This document shows, one piece after another, positions 1 through 6,524 of a stretch of DNA of 9,578 nt; the first letter of the stretch is position 1; every line of letters starts with the position of its first letter. Source of the DNA: Eubacterium sp. GTDB taxonomy: Bacteria; Bacillota; Clostridia; Lachnospirales; Lachnospiraceae. The notes beneath the pieces are model-generated. The model did no database searches. It was given only the letters and a program-made list of their open reading frames with translations, and was not told the origin of the DNA. A program made the translations under genes and the position numbers. The stretch is taken from contig JABUSX010000280.1 in NCBI GenBank assembly GCA_021442545.1, positions 1 to 9,578 of the forward strand, read 5' to 3'.

Positions 1-1036
1 TCCACTTTTTTCTCTCACGATATGAACAGAGAACCAGAATTCCCGAATCAATAAAGATCGTTTTCAGTTTTGGATTTCTGTTGAATTCGGCGATGTAATA
101 ATCACTGTTCTGGATACGTTCGCCGTTTTCTTCGCTGATCAGTAATACGCAGCGGCACAGAGTTCCGGGTTTCCACATGGAGGAGAGAGCCTGATCGTGA
201 AGGTCCGTATGTGTTATGCGCTCGCCCCGGATCAGCCCGACAAGAATGTTTTTGTAGGCGTTGTCTGTCAGGCGTGTATATTCCGGATGCCGGTGCATTT
301 CCACACTGAGGATGTCGGCAAGTGTATCCACAAAAGACAGCTCCTCATTCCGCATGGGGCCGCCTACGATAAAAATTCCAAGATATGCGATGATCCTTCC
401 TTTGTATGAGATCTTCTGCAGAATGCGGGGAACTCTTTCGGCCAGACCGATATCCAGAAGAAAAGCCTTGCTGCTCCGGTTGACTTTGTCGGTGATCCCC
501 TGATTCTGGAAGGCGCGGACATTTCTGGCGTTGCAGCAGCCTCTTTCCTGAGCTTCCTGCCATACCTCGTCTTCGAAATCCATGCCGTTGTCATGCATGG
601 CAATGACTTCATAAGAGCTGGTTGTCAGGATAATGGGTCGGTTCATGACTTTTGCTGCGGCCCGGATGATTTCTTTAATGCCGTTTCCTTTGATCAGCAT
701 TTCCGTAACGACAGAAAGATTGCGTTCATGCTCGCTTTCCGAAAGAAGCAGTGTCTGCAGAAGAGAAAACAGCTCGGGCAGGGATCTGTCCCATTGAACC
801 TGTATATGAGGCAGATCTTCGATCGGGGATGCCTGATTTATGAAAAGGAAGATTCCGTTTCCGGAAGGGTTCCTGAATGAAGAAGTCTGATCTTCCGGAC
901 AAAGGTACAGGACATCGGACAGAGTCTTTTTGCCCCTGGTAAAAAAATCAATTCCGATGATACTGTCATCCGGATCAACGCTGAAGGCAACAACATTTTC
1001 CCCTAATTGTTTCAGAAAAGCCTGTATTTTTACCAT
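1..1036 (-). CDS. PucR/CdaR-like transcriptional regulator, 3' end cut off by window edge
   Basis: Reading the minus strand from the ATG at 1036 gives 345 uninterrupted codons to the window edge, so the C-terminus lies outside. The start is supported by GGGAGGAA about 5 nt upstream. Residues 1-105 form an N-terminal region I cannot assign. Residues about 106-250 look like the GAF-like sensor of PucR/CdaR-type regulators: a helix containing EMLIKGNGIKEIIRAA, then PIILTTSSYEVIAMHD, later GRIIAYLGIFIVGG. From about residue 260 (AYKNILVGLIRGE) it resembles the degenerate GGDEF-like middle domain of that family. The DNA-binding HTH_30 domain expected at the C-terminus would be beyond base 1, so DNA binding is inferred from family layout. 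There is no transmembrane segment, so it should be a cytosolic one-component regulator. Divergent placement next to the flavin reductase suggests it controls that gene in response to the reductase's substrate. The ligand is unknown. Confidence 0.75.
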   Translation of the reverse strand, partial: MVKIQAFLKQLGENVVAFSVDPDDSIIGIDFFTRGKKTLSDVLYLCPEDQTSSFRNPSGNGIFLFINQASPIEDLPHIQVQWDRSLPELFSLLQTLLLSESEHERNLSVVTEMLIKGNGIKEIIRAAAKVMNRPIILTTSSYEVIAMHDNGMDFEDEVWQEAQERGCCNARNVRAFQNQGITDKVNRSSKAFLLDIGLAERVPRILQKISYKGRIIAYLGIFIVGGPMRNEELSFVDTLADILSVEMHRHPEYTRLTDNAYKNILVGLIRGERITHTDLHDQALSSMWKPGTLCRCVLLISEENGERIQNSDYYIAEFNRNPKLKTIFIDSGILVLCSYRERKKW

Positions 1037-1065
1037 ACCGTTCCTCCCGGTGCTTTATGCACAAT

Positions 1066-1094
1066 ATTATACAGGAAAGATGAGCTTTTATCAC
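1066..1094 (-). promoter_or_regulatory. Promoter of the PucR-like regulator gene
   Basis: On the minus strand a perfect TATAAT (1071-1066) is preceded, after 17 nt, by GTGATA (1094-1089), which matches 4 of 6 positions of the -35 consensus. The expected start of transcription is about 20 nt upstream of the ATG, leaving room only for the Shine-Dalgarno sequence. The -35 overlaps the dyad at 1088-1102. Confidence 0.6.
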
Positions 1095-1102
1095 ATTGAT
1101 AA
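1088..1102. promoter_or_regulatory. Candidate operator, perfect dyad between divergent promoters
   Basis: TTATCA-CAT-TGATAA is a perfect 6-bp inverted repeat with a 3-nt spacer. It covers the -35 of the leftward promoter and all but the first base of the -35 of the rightward promoter, so a protein bound here could affect both. The obvious candidate is the divergent PucR-like regulator. This is inferred from position and symmetry only. Confidence 0.45.
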
Positions 1103-1123
1103 TACGCTTTCGGAAGATATAAT
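1096..1123 (+). promoter_or_regulatory. Promoter of the flavin enoate reductase gene
   Basis: TTGATA (1096-1101) and a perfect TATAAT (1118-1123) are separated by 16 nt. Transcription would start near 1130, giving an untranslated leader of about 75 nt before the ATG at 1204. The -35 sits in the dyad at 1088-1102, so expression is likely controlled from there. Confidence 0.65.
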
Positions 1124-1203
1124 TGAAAGAAAGAGGCATATCAGAAGAGTAAAAACTTGCTTTACAGGGATCACGTTTTTAAGAAAAAGGAGGTACACGA
1201 CGT

Positions 1204-3141
1204 ATGGCTAACAACTTCACCCATCTGCTTTCCAGAGGAAAAATCAAAAACATGGATCTGAGAAACCGCATTGTCATGTCTCCGATGGGCACCTTCTCGG
1301 AGCACAGAGACGGTTCTCCCTCTCCGGCTCAGATCGAGTATTACCGCAGAAGAGCCAGAGGCGGAGCCGGTATGATTCTGGTCGAAGCCCAGTATGTAAC
1401 AAATAAGACGGATCCGTGGATCGATTATATCAGCACCGCGGATACGGAGCAGCAGAGAAGAGGCTGGGATGCCATCATTCAGGCCATCCATGCCGAGGGG
1501 GCAAAGGCCTGCCTCCAGCTGGGCTGCGGTCTCGGGAGAAATGCCTTCCCCTTCAGTGATGCACAGATGGTTTCCGCATCCGAGGTTCCGTCATTCTATT
1601 TCCCGGACAGACTTTGCCGTGCATTCACGGTAGATGAGATCCACGATATTGTCGCTTCCTTCGGCCGGGCTGCTTTTCGGGCAAAGGCTGCAGAAGCAGA
1701 TGCCATTGAGATCCATGCACACAGCGGATATATTCTTGACCAGTTCATGACTCCCGCATGGAACAAACGTACAGACGAATACGGCGGCACCTTCGAAAAG
1801 AGAATGCGCTTTGTCAAAGAGATCTATGAAGCCATGCGGAATGCTGTGGGTCCTGACTTCCCGATCCTGATGCGTATGGCGTCAGATCATGATTTCGACG
1901 GCGGCCGTACCCTGGAAGAGAGTATTGAGATCGTGAATTACATGAAAGATCTTGGTGTGGATGCCTTTGATATCGACCGCGGCTGTTATGAAAGAAAGCG
2001 CTGGATCGTGCCTTCCATTTATACCGGAATTTCCTGTATGGCAGAAGGAGCGGCGGCTATCAAGGCTGCCTGCAATGTTCCGGTTCTCTGCTCGGGTACC
2101 CATACGCCTGAATCGGCCGAAAAGCTGCTGGAAGAGGGAAAGGTTGATTTCATCATGATGGGACGTGCCCTGATCGCGGATCCGGATCTCCCCAACAAGC
2201 TTATCGACGGTCAGAGAGAAGACGTACGCCCCTGTCTTTTCTGCAATCAGATCTGTGTCCAGCGTCTGTATGAAGACAGAGTCATCGGCTGTGCCATCAA
2301 TGCGCAGGCTGTAAATGAACTGGATTATCCGATCGTAAAGACGGAAACCCCGAGAAGGGTCACTGTTGTAGGCGGCGGCCCGGGCGGTCTCGAGGCGGCA
2401 AGAGTCGCGGCTGAGCAGGGGCATATCGTGACGCTTTATGAAAAGACAGGAGAGCTGGGAGGACAGCTGCTTCCGGCATCCAAGCCCTCGTTCAAGGAAA
2501 GGCTCGCCGCATTTGTGGAATATGAAAAAACGCAGATCGAAAAGCTCGGCGTGCAGGTGATCTACGATACAGAGATCACACCGGACAGCCCGGAACTTGC
2601 AGCGGCCGACCGGATCATTCTGGCACTTGGCGCGACACCGATCGTGCCGCCCATCGAGGGCATCTGTCAGGAAAACGTGGTGGAAGTCACGGATGCACAC
2701 ATGCATCCCGAAAAGGTAAAAGGAAACCGGATCCTGGTTGCCGGCGGCGGCATGTCCGGCTGTGACTGTGCACTGGAACTGGCAATGGAAGGCAAAGAAG
2801 TGACAATTGTCGAAATGCTGGACGACCTGTGTCCCAATGCCATTCTGGATAACCGGAACCCGCTTATGTTTGCCCTGGAGGAGCATAAGGTGAATATCCT
2901 CTGCGGTGCGAAGATCGAGAAATTTGCGGATTCGGAAGTCGTTATCACAAAGGACGGAGAAGAAAAGACGATCGCGTATGATACCGCCATCTATGCCTTT
3001 GGCACAAGGAGCAGCAGCGGCATGATCGATGCTGTCTGCGAGAAGTATCCGACGACTGCCGTTGTGGGCGACTGTGTGAAGATCGGTCAGGTGGCGGAAG
3101 CCGTCCGCGGCGGATTCTTCGCGGCCTGGTCCATTCACTGA
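1204..3141 (+). CDS. NAD(P)H:flavin oxidoreductase, dienoyl-CoA/enoate reductase (OYE-type) family
   Basis: The 645-residue length is typical of 2,4-dienoyl-CoA reductase, enoate reductase and the bile-acid enzymes BaiCD/BaiH. Residues 1-335 are the FMN TIM barrel (LRNRIVMSPMG near the start, GYILDQFMTPAWNKRTDEYG at 175-194 with Tyr176 as likely acid/base). A 4Fe-4S motif follows: Cys344, Cys347, Cys351, Cys363, spaced CX2CX3CX11C as in E. coli FadH. An FAD-binding GGGPGG lies at 390-395, a nucleotide-binding GGGMSG at 514-519, and the FAD-closing GDCVKIGQVAEAVRGG near the end. The enzyme should pass electrons from NAD(P)H through FAD and 4Fe-4S to FMN and reduce an activated C=C bond in the cytosol. 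Where FadH has its catalytic His (WHEAR), this protein appears to have Tyr262 (CYERK), so the substrate may not be a dienoyl-CoA. AAGGAGG at 1187-1193 fixes the start. It is divergent from the PucR-like regulator and monocistronic, ending in a terminator. Confidence 0.88.
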   Translation: MANNFTHLLSRGKIKNMDLRNRIVMSPMGTFSEHRDGSPSPAQIEYYRRRARGGAGMILVEAQYVTNKTDPWIDYISTADTEQQRRGWDAIIQAIHAEGAKACLQLGCGLGRNAFPFSDAQMVSASEVPSFYFPDRLCRAFTVDEIHDIVASFGRAAFRAKAAEADAIEIHAHSGYILDQFMTPAWNKRTDEYGGTFEKRMRFVKEIYEAMRNAVGPDFPILMRMASDHDFDGGRTLEESIEIVNYMKDLGVDAFDIDRGCYERKRWIVPSIYTGISCMAEGAAAIKAACNVPVLCSGTHTPESAEKLLEEGKVDFIMMGRALIADPDLPNKLIDGQREDVRPCLFCNQICVQRLYEDRVIGCAINAQAVNELDYPIVKTETPRRVTVVGGGPGGLEAARVAAEQGHIVTLYEKTGELGGQLLPASKPSFKERLAAFVEYEKTQIEKLGVQVIYDTEITPDSPELAAADRIILALGATPIVPPIEGICQENVVEVTDAHMHPEKVKGNRILVAGGGMSGCDCALELAMEGKEVTIVEMLDDLCPNAILDNRNPLMFALEEHKVNILCGAKIEKFADSEVVITKDGEEKTIAYDTAIYAFGTRSSSGMIDAVCEKYPTTAVVGDCVKIGQVAEAVRGGFFAAWSIH

Positions 3142-3218
3142 AACATTTTGTTTCACCGGGTTCTGCACAGAAAAACATATAAAGCAGTAAACAGCTGACG
3201 GTAAACCGTAAGCAGTAA

Positions 3219-3260
3219 ACAAAAAGCACCCATCGGATCTGCCGGCGGGTGCTTTTTGTT
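3219..3260 (+). terminator. Intrinsic terminator after the flavin reductase gene
   Basis: ACAAAAAGCACCC (3219-3231) pairs perfectly with GGGTGCTTTTTGT (3247-3259) around a 15-nt loop. The T-run is part of the 3' arm. The A-run of the 5' arm could also let it work for leftward transcription. Confidence 0.85.
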
Positions 3261-3300
3261 ATAAGGAAGACTATAGGAAAAAATAGTATGAAAGGTAGTT

Positions 3301-3328
3301 TTAAAAATAATTCAAAAGATAATATAAT
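3301..3328 (+). promoter_or_regulatory. Promoter of the PPOX-like gene
   Basis: A perfect TATAAT (3323-3328) lies 30 nt before the ATG. The -35 is weak: TTAAAA at 3301-3306 with 16-nt spacing matches 4 of 6 positions. The surrounding stretch is very A-rich, which could serve as an UP-like element. It follows directly after a terminator, so an independent promoter is needed. Confidence 0.5.
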
Positions 3329-3357
3329 CTACTAAAAAGAAAATAAGGAGGAAAACC

Positions 3358-3750
3358 ATGGAACGTGTATACAACTTTCTGAAAGAAGCACAAACCTATT
3401 ACCTGGCAACCATAGAAGGAGACCAGCCAAGAGTACGTCCCTTCGGAACCGTGATGATCTATGAAGGAAGGCTCTACATTCAGACCGGCAAGGTAAAACC
3501 GGTATCAAAACAGATCGAAGCCAACGGAAAGGTGGAGATCTGTGCATTCAAAAACGGAGAATGGGTACGTGTTGCAGGGGTTCTTGCGGAAGACGATCGC
3601 CGGGAAGTGCGTCAGGCCATGCTGGATCTTTATCCGGAACTTCAGTCCATGTACAAAGCGGATGACGGCAATACAGTCGTATATTACTTCAAAGAAGCCG
3701 AAGCCACGTTTGCATCCTTTGCATCGGCACCGGAAACTGTAAAATTCTGA
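3358..3750 (+). CDS. Pyridoxamine 5'-phosphate oxidase-like FMN split-barrel protein
   Basis: The 130-residue protein has the compact single-domain layout of PPOX-class flavin-binding split-barrel proteins. The N-terminal strand block YYLATIEGDQPRVRPFG (about 14-30) is the typical signature, with basic residues expected near the FMN phosphate. TGKVKPVSKQIEANGKVEIC and WVRVAGVLA follow, matching the central strands and helix. The C-terminal part is consistent with the last barrel strands. Proteins of this size are usually cytosolic FMN dimers that reduce small molecules such as nitro compounds or quinones, or have no known substrate. It is too short for genuine PdxH, so a role in vitamin B6 synthesis is unlikely. 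AAGGAGG at 3345-3351, 6 nt before the ATG, fixes the start. It sits alone between a terminator and the importer promoter. No clear terminator follows it, so readthrough into the importer operon is possible. Confidence 0.8.
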   Translation: MERVYNFLKEAQTYYLATIEGDQPRVRPFGTVMIYEGRLYIQTGKVKPVSKQIEANGKVEICAFKNGEWVRVAGVLAEDDRREVRQAMLDLYPELQSMYKADDGNTVVYYFKEAEATFASFASAPETVKF

Positions 3751-3801
3751 AGAACCGTGAAAAAACGGAATTTCACAATCAGCAAACGCCTCTGCAGACA
3801 A

Positions 3802-3854
3802 TCCCGGACGACATCGGCAATAATGCAAAATCCGGGAAAGTCTTGCATTTATGC
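3802..3854. promoter_or_regulatory. Cluster of inverted repeats upstream of the importer promoter
   Basis: TCCCGGA (3802-3808) and TCCGGGA (3831-3837) form a 7-bp inverted repeat. Interleaved with it are two similar ten-mers, GCAATAATGC (3817-3826) and GCATTTATGC (3845-3854), identical at 8 of 10 positions and 28 bp apart. Each is at least partly palindromic, and the second overlaps the -35 of the importer promoter. Repressor boxes for amino-acid control would fit, but no known box is clearly matched. Confidence 0.3.
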
Positions 3855-3871
3855 GTTTTCGGCTCTATAAT
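3843..3871 (+). promoter_or_regulatory. Promoter of the amino-acid importer operon
   Basis: TTGCAT (3843-3848) and a perfect TATAAT (3866-3871) are separated by 17 nt. Transcription should begin near 3878, at the GGG that opens the structured leader. The binding-protein ATG at 4032 is about 150 nt downstream. Confidence 0.6.
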
Positions 3872-4031
3872 TTCGTAGGGTTTCTTTTCGCAGAATTTAA
3901 TAAAATAAAGAAACGGATGTTCGCGAAATCCGGCACTTCCGACGGCTTGGCCGGAAACCCGGAACAAAGACATACTGAGGCCCGAAACAGAGATTTATTG
4001 TTCAAGAGAAATAGAAAGGCAGGTTCTGAAC
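3872..4031 (+). promoter_or_regulatory. Structured 5' leader of the importer operon, possible cis-regulatory RNA
   Basis: No coding sequence with a ribosome binding site is visible in this stretch. GTTTCTTT (3880-3887) can pair with AAAGAAAC (3907-3914), or the overlapping GGGTTTC (3878-3884) can pair with GAAACCC (3954-3960); both cannot form together. TTTCGC (3886-3891) can also pair with GCGAAA (3923-3928). Smaller hairpins are CGGAT/ATCCG (3914-3918/3928-3932), TTCCG/CGGAA (3937-3941/3952-3956) and GAACAA/TTGTTC (3962-3967/3998-4003). I do not recognise a known riboswitch or T-box signature, and there is no terminator hairpin with a T-run. Control, if any, would act on translation or RNA stability. 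Confidence 0.35.
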
Positions 4032-4799
4032 ATGAAAAAAGTACTGGTTGGTGTGTTGATGGCAGCTATGGCAGTATCCCTTGTCGGCTTCGGCGCGAAG
4101 CCCGCAGATGCGGCAGATGTCAAAACGGTGGAAGCGGGCAAGCTTCATATGGCAACAAATGCTGCATTCCCTCCCTATGAGATGACGACGGATGACGGCG
4201 GATACGAAGGCATCGACGTGGAAATTGCCACCGAGATCGCAAAGAAACTCGGCCTTGAACTGGTTGTCGATGATATGGATTTTTCGTCTGTCATTACCGT
4301 TGTGCAGACCGGCAAGTCAGACATTGCCATGGCAGGTCTTACAGTGACGGATGAACGGAAGAAAAACGTTGACTTTACGGATTCCTATGCCACAGGCATT
4401 CAGTCCATCATCGTTCCGGAAGGCTCCGATATTGCGACAGCTGATGACCTTGCAGACCATATGATCGGAACACAGGAAGGCACGACAGGCTTCTTCTACT
4501 GCACAGATGATTTCGGCGAGGAATTTGTACTTTCCTATCCGAACGGAGCGACGGCAGTTCAGAACCTGCTTGCAGGCAAAGTCGATGCAGTGGTTATCGA
4601 TAATGCACCGGCCCAGGCTTTCGTAGAAGCCAATGACGGTCTGGTACTTCTGGATACCGAGTATGTGACAGAAGACTATGCGATCGGTGTTTCCAAAGAT
4701 AATCCCGATCTGTGCGCTGCAGTCAACGGAGCTCTGAAAGACCTGATCAAAGACGGTACCGTAGCGAAGATCGTTGAAAAGTACATTCCGGTCGAATAA
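4032..4799 (+). CDS. Polar amino-acid ABC transporter substrate-binding protein
   Basis: The 255-residue protein is a family 3 extracellular solute-binding protein (PBP2 fold). The N-terminus MKKVLVGVLMAAMAVSLVG is a signal sequence. Lobe 1 begins at KLHMATNAAFPPYE and contains the typical GLTVTDERKKNVDFTDSY, in which Arg109 should hold the substrate carboxylate. Asp190 in VVIDNAP should hold the alpha-amino group. These two residues point to an amino acid but do not tell which one. Residue 20, where a Gram-positive lipobox LVGC would have its lipidated cysteine, is Phe (TTC at 4089-4091). A signal peptidase I site after ADA (residues 25-27) is possible instead. The ribosome binding site is modest (AAGGCAGG at 4016-4023). 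Permease and ATPase genes follow in the same operon, separated from this gene by a large hairpin. Confidence 0.93.
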   Translation: MKKVLVGVLMAAMAVSLVGFGAKPADAADVKTVEAGKLHMATNAAFPPYEMTTDDGGYEGIDVEIATEIAKKLGLELVVDDMDFSSVITVVQTGKSDIAMAGLTVTDERKKNVDFTDSYATGIQSIIVPEGSDIATADDLADHMIGTQEGTTGFFYCTDDFGEEFVLSYPNGATAVQNLLAGKVDAVVIDNAPAQAFVEANDGLVLLDTEYVTEDYAIGVSKDNPDLCAAVNGALKDLIKDGTVAKIVEKYIPVE

Positions 4800-4824
4800 A
4801 GATTAAAAGGGCTGTATCGCTTTA

Positions 4825-4883
4825 GAAGCGTCATTCTTCATGACAAATGTTCCCTGAACGGACATAAGCCGGAATGACGCTTC
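4825..4883 (+). repeat. Perfect 12-bp inverted repeat between binding-protein and permease genes
   Basis: GAAGCGTCATTC (4825-4836) and GAATGACGCTTC (4872-4883) are exact reverse complements around a 35-nt loop. The loop contains a small GTTC/GAAC hairpin. No T-run follows, so it is not a standard terminator. In the mRNA it could protect the 3' end of the binding-protein message or act as a processing site, letting the binding protein be made in excess over the permease. Confidence 0.6.
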
Positions 4884-4933
4884 AAATGTATACGGAATAA
4901 ACAGAAAATTGAAAGAAAAAGCAGGATGCAGAT

Positions 4934-5656
4934 ATGATTGATCAGTTTGTACAGAGTTTTATTGAAGGCGATCGCTGGAAACTGTATCTGAAGGGACTGG
5001 GCGTATCCGTAGTGGTTACACTCGGGGCTCTGGTGATCGGAATCGGGCTGGGTGTTCTTGTTGCGATCATCCGGACACGTTATGATCAGCAGGGTGAAAA
5101 CAAACGCTCCGGGATACTTGCATTTTTGAACAAGATATGTCAGATCTACATTACGGTGATCCGGGGAACGCCGATGATGGTTCAGCTTCTGATCATGGGT
5201 CTTGTTATTTTCGCGGCAAGCCGGAATCTTATAGGAATCGCAATTCTGACGTTCGGTATCAATTCCGGTGCCTATACCGCGGAAACGATCCGAAGCGGAA
5301 TTATGTCGATCGATCCGGGACAGATGGAAGCCGGCCGCTCGCTCGGTATGAGCTATGCGACGGTCATGAAAGATATCATCATTCCGCAGGCCATCAAGAA
5401 TATTCTTCCGGCACTCGGCAATGAGCTGATTACTCTGTTTAAGGATACTTCGCTTGTAACCGTGATCGGGCTGACGGATCTGACAAAGGTTGCCATGCAG
5501 ATCCAGGCCAGGACCTATCAGGCTTTTATGCCTTTTATCGGCATTGCGCTCATGTACCTGGTCATCGTGTTGATCCTGACAAAACTGTTGGCATTACTGG
5601 AAAGGAGGCTCCGCAGAAATGAAGGAAGCAGCAAACGGCACAGAGACATGCACTGA
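4934..5656 (+). CDS. Amino-acid ABC transporter permease (HisM/GlnP type)
   Basis: The 240-residue integral membrane protein belongs to the polar amino-acid permease family. The first membrane helix covers about 21-47 ([20 protein letters not shown]). Further hydrophobic segments follow [10 protein letters not shown], around [19 protein letters not shown], and at the C-terminus ([20 protein letters not shown]). The cytoplasmic EAA loop that docks on the ATPase runs from Glu132 ([20 protein letters not shown], ending at Pro151). RGTPMMVQ and [11 protein letters not shown] are also family hallmarks. A single permease gene suggests a homodimeric channel. The start has a weak AGGA site 7 nt upstream. 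The C-terminal 12 codons overlap the next gene, which indicates translational coupling. Confidence 0.93.
   Translation: MIDQFVQSFIEGDRWKLYLKGLGVSVVVTLGALVIGIGLGVLVAIIRTRYDQQGENKRSGILAFLNKICQIYITVIRGTPMMVQLLIMGLVIFAASRNLIGIAILTFGINSGAYTAETIRSGIMSIDPGQMEAGRSLGMSYATVMKDIIIPQAIKNILPALGNELITLFKDTSLVTVIGLTDLTKVAMQIQARTYQAFMPFIGIALMYLVIVLILTKLLALLERRLRRNEGSSKRHRDMH
5601..5608 (+). promoter_or_regulatory. Ribosome binding site of the ATPase gene, inside the permease gene
   Basis: AAAGGAGG lies 10 nt before the ATG at 5619, within the permease coding region. This strong site supports the upstream start and hence the 38-bp overlap, rather than a later start. Confidence 0.75.
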
Positions 5657-6383
5657 TACTCTGATCCGGGTCGAACACCTTTCCAAAAGTTTCGGAGACA
5701 ATCAGGTTCTCCGGGATATTTCAACAGAGATTAAAACAGGAGAAAAAGTCGTGATCATCGGGGCTTCGGGCTCCGGAAAATCGACCTTTCTTCGCTGTCT
5801 GAACCTGCTTGAAACACCTACTTCCGGAAAGGTCTATTTTGACGGAAAGGAAATAACGGATCCGTCCACAGACATCAATGCAGTCCGGTGCGACATGGGA
5901 ATGGTCTTTCAGCATTTTAATCTGTTCCCGAATATGACGGTGCGCCGCAATATCACACTCGCGCCTGTCCGGACAGGGCGTATGAAGCAGGAAGAGGCCG
6001 ATGCTGTGGCAACGCGTCTTCTGGAACGGATCGGGCTGCCGGAAAAGGCGGAAACGTATCCCAATATGCTCTCCGGCGGACAGAAACAGAGGATCGCGAT
6101 CATCCGGGCGCTTGCCATGAATCCGAAGATGCTTCTTTTTGATGAGCCTACCAGTGCGCTTGATCCCGAAATGGTCGGCGAAGTGCTTGAGGTCATGAAA
6201 GAGCTTGCTGATGAAGGAATGACGATGGCCGTTGTTACGCATGAAATGGGATTTGCAAAAGAAGTGGCAACCCGTGTTCTGTTTATCGATGAGGGCATCA
6301 TAAAGGAAGAAAATACGCCGGATGCGTTTTTCGAAAATCCGAAAGATCCGAGACTGCAGGATTTCCTTTCAAAGGTGCTTTGA
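5619..6383 (+). CDS. Amino-acid ABC transporter ATP-binding protein (GlnQ/HisP type)
   Basis: The 254-residue cytoplasmic ATPase drives uptake through the upstream permease. All nucleotide-binding motifs are intact and in order: Walker [10 protein letters not shown] at 48-56, Q-loop Gln98 in VFQHFNLFP, signature LSGGQKQR from Leu151, Walker [13 protein letters not shown] with Asp175-Glu176, and H-loop His208 in [12 protein letters not shown]. The [10 protein letters not shown] and FFENPKDPR blocks are typical of the polar amino-acid subfamily. The N-terminal extension of about 13 residues before [12 protein letters not shown] is longer than usual, but the strong ribosome binding site supports it. 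The gene closes the three-gene importer operon. After the stop there is only a weak ACTT/AAGT-like hairpin followed by seven T's at about 6401-6409. Confidence 0.95.
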   Translation: MKEAANGTETCTDTLIRVEHLSKSFGDNQVLRDISTEIKTGEKVVIIGASGSGKSTFLRCLNLLETPTSGKVYFDGKEITDPSTDINAVRCDMGMVFQHFNLFPNMTVRRNITLAPVRTGRMKQEEADAVATRLLERIGLPEKAETYPNMLSGGQKQRIAIIRALAMNPKMLLFDEPTSALDPEMVGEVLEVMKELADEGMTMAVVTHEMGFAKEVATRVLFIDEGIIKEENTPDAFFENPKDPRLQDFLSKVL

Positions 6384-6524
6384 TATCGGAATTACTTAAA
6401 GTTTTTTTGATGTCTGAATCACTGTGAACGTTGATTTGTGTATGTGCGAACGGTTTTCCGCAGGAACGATTATGTGTATGTACCGGCGCGCATATGAACT
6501 GTTGTACAGATAATTGGAGGAATT
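6384..6524 (+). other. Intergenic region before gpmI, no clear promoter
   Basis: The start of this 141-bp gap has a T-run after a very short dyad, at best a weak terminator for the importer operon. I could not find a convincing -35/-10 pair for gpmI; GATAAT at 6509-6514 has no -35 partner. TGTGTATGT occurs at 6437-6445 and 6473-6481. GGAGG at 6516-6520 is the gpmI ribosome binding site. Confidence 0.35.

Noticed and set aside
593..1211. Plus-strand open frames within and beside the regulator gene
   Set aside because: The minus strand carries a 345-codon frame with a good promoter and ribosome binding site, and its translation resembles PucR-like proteins. The plus-strand frames are shadows.
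3183..3220. AGCAGTAAAC repeated at 3183-3192 and 3211-3220, considered as an attachment site or small repeat element
   Set aside because: Only two short copies, no integrase or transposase nearby, and the copies lie just before an ordinary terminator. Chance or local slippage is enough.
1882..3222. 446-codon open frame on the minus strand opposite the flavin reductase
   Set aside because: It lies antisense to a gene with complete family motifs, shows no recognisable domain, and crosses the terminator region. It is a shadow of the codon use in the real gene.
3851..4180. 109-codon plus-strand frame starting upstream of the binding-protein gene
   Set aside because: Its ATG lies inside the promoter, upstream of the predicted transcription start, and the frame overlaps the binding-protein gene out of frame.
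6437..6481. TGTGTATGT direct repeat upstream of gpmI
   Set aside because: Short, low-complexity, without symmetry or a promoter in register, so no regulatory role can be supported.
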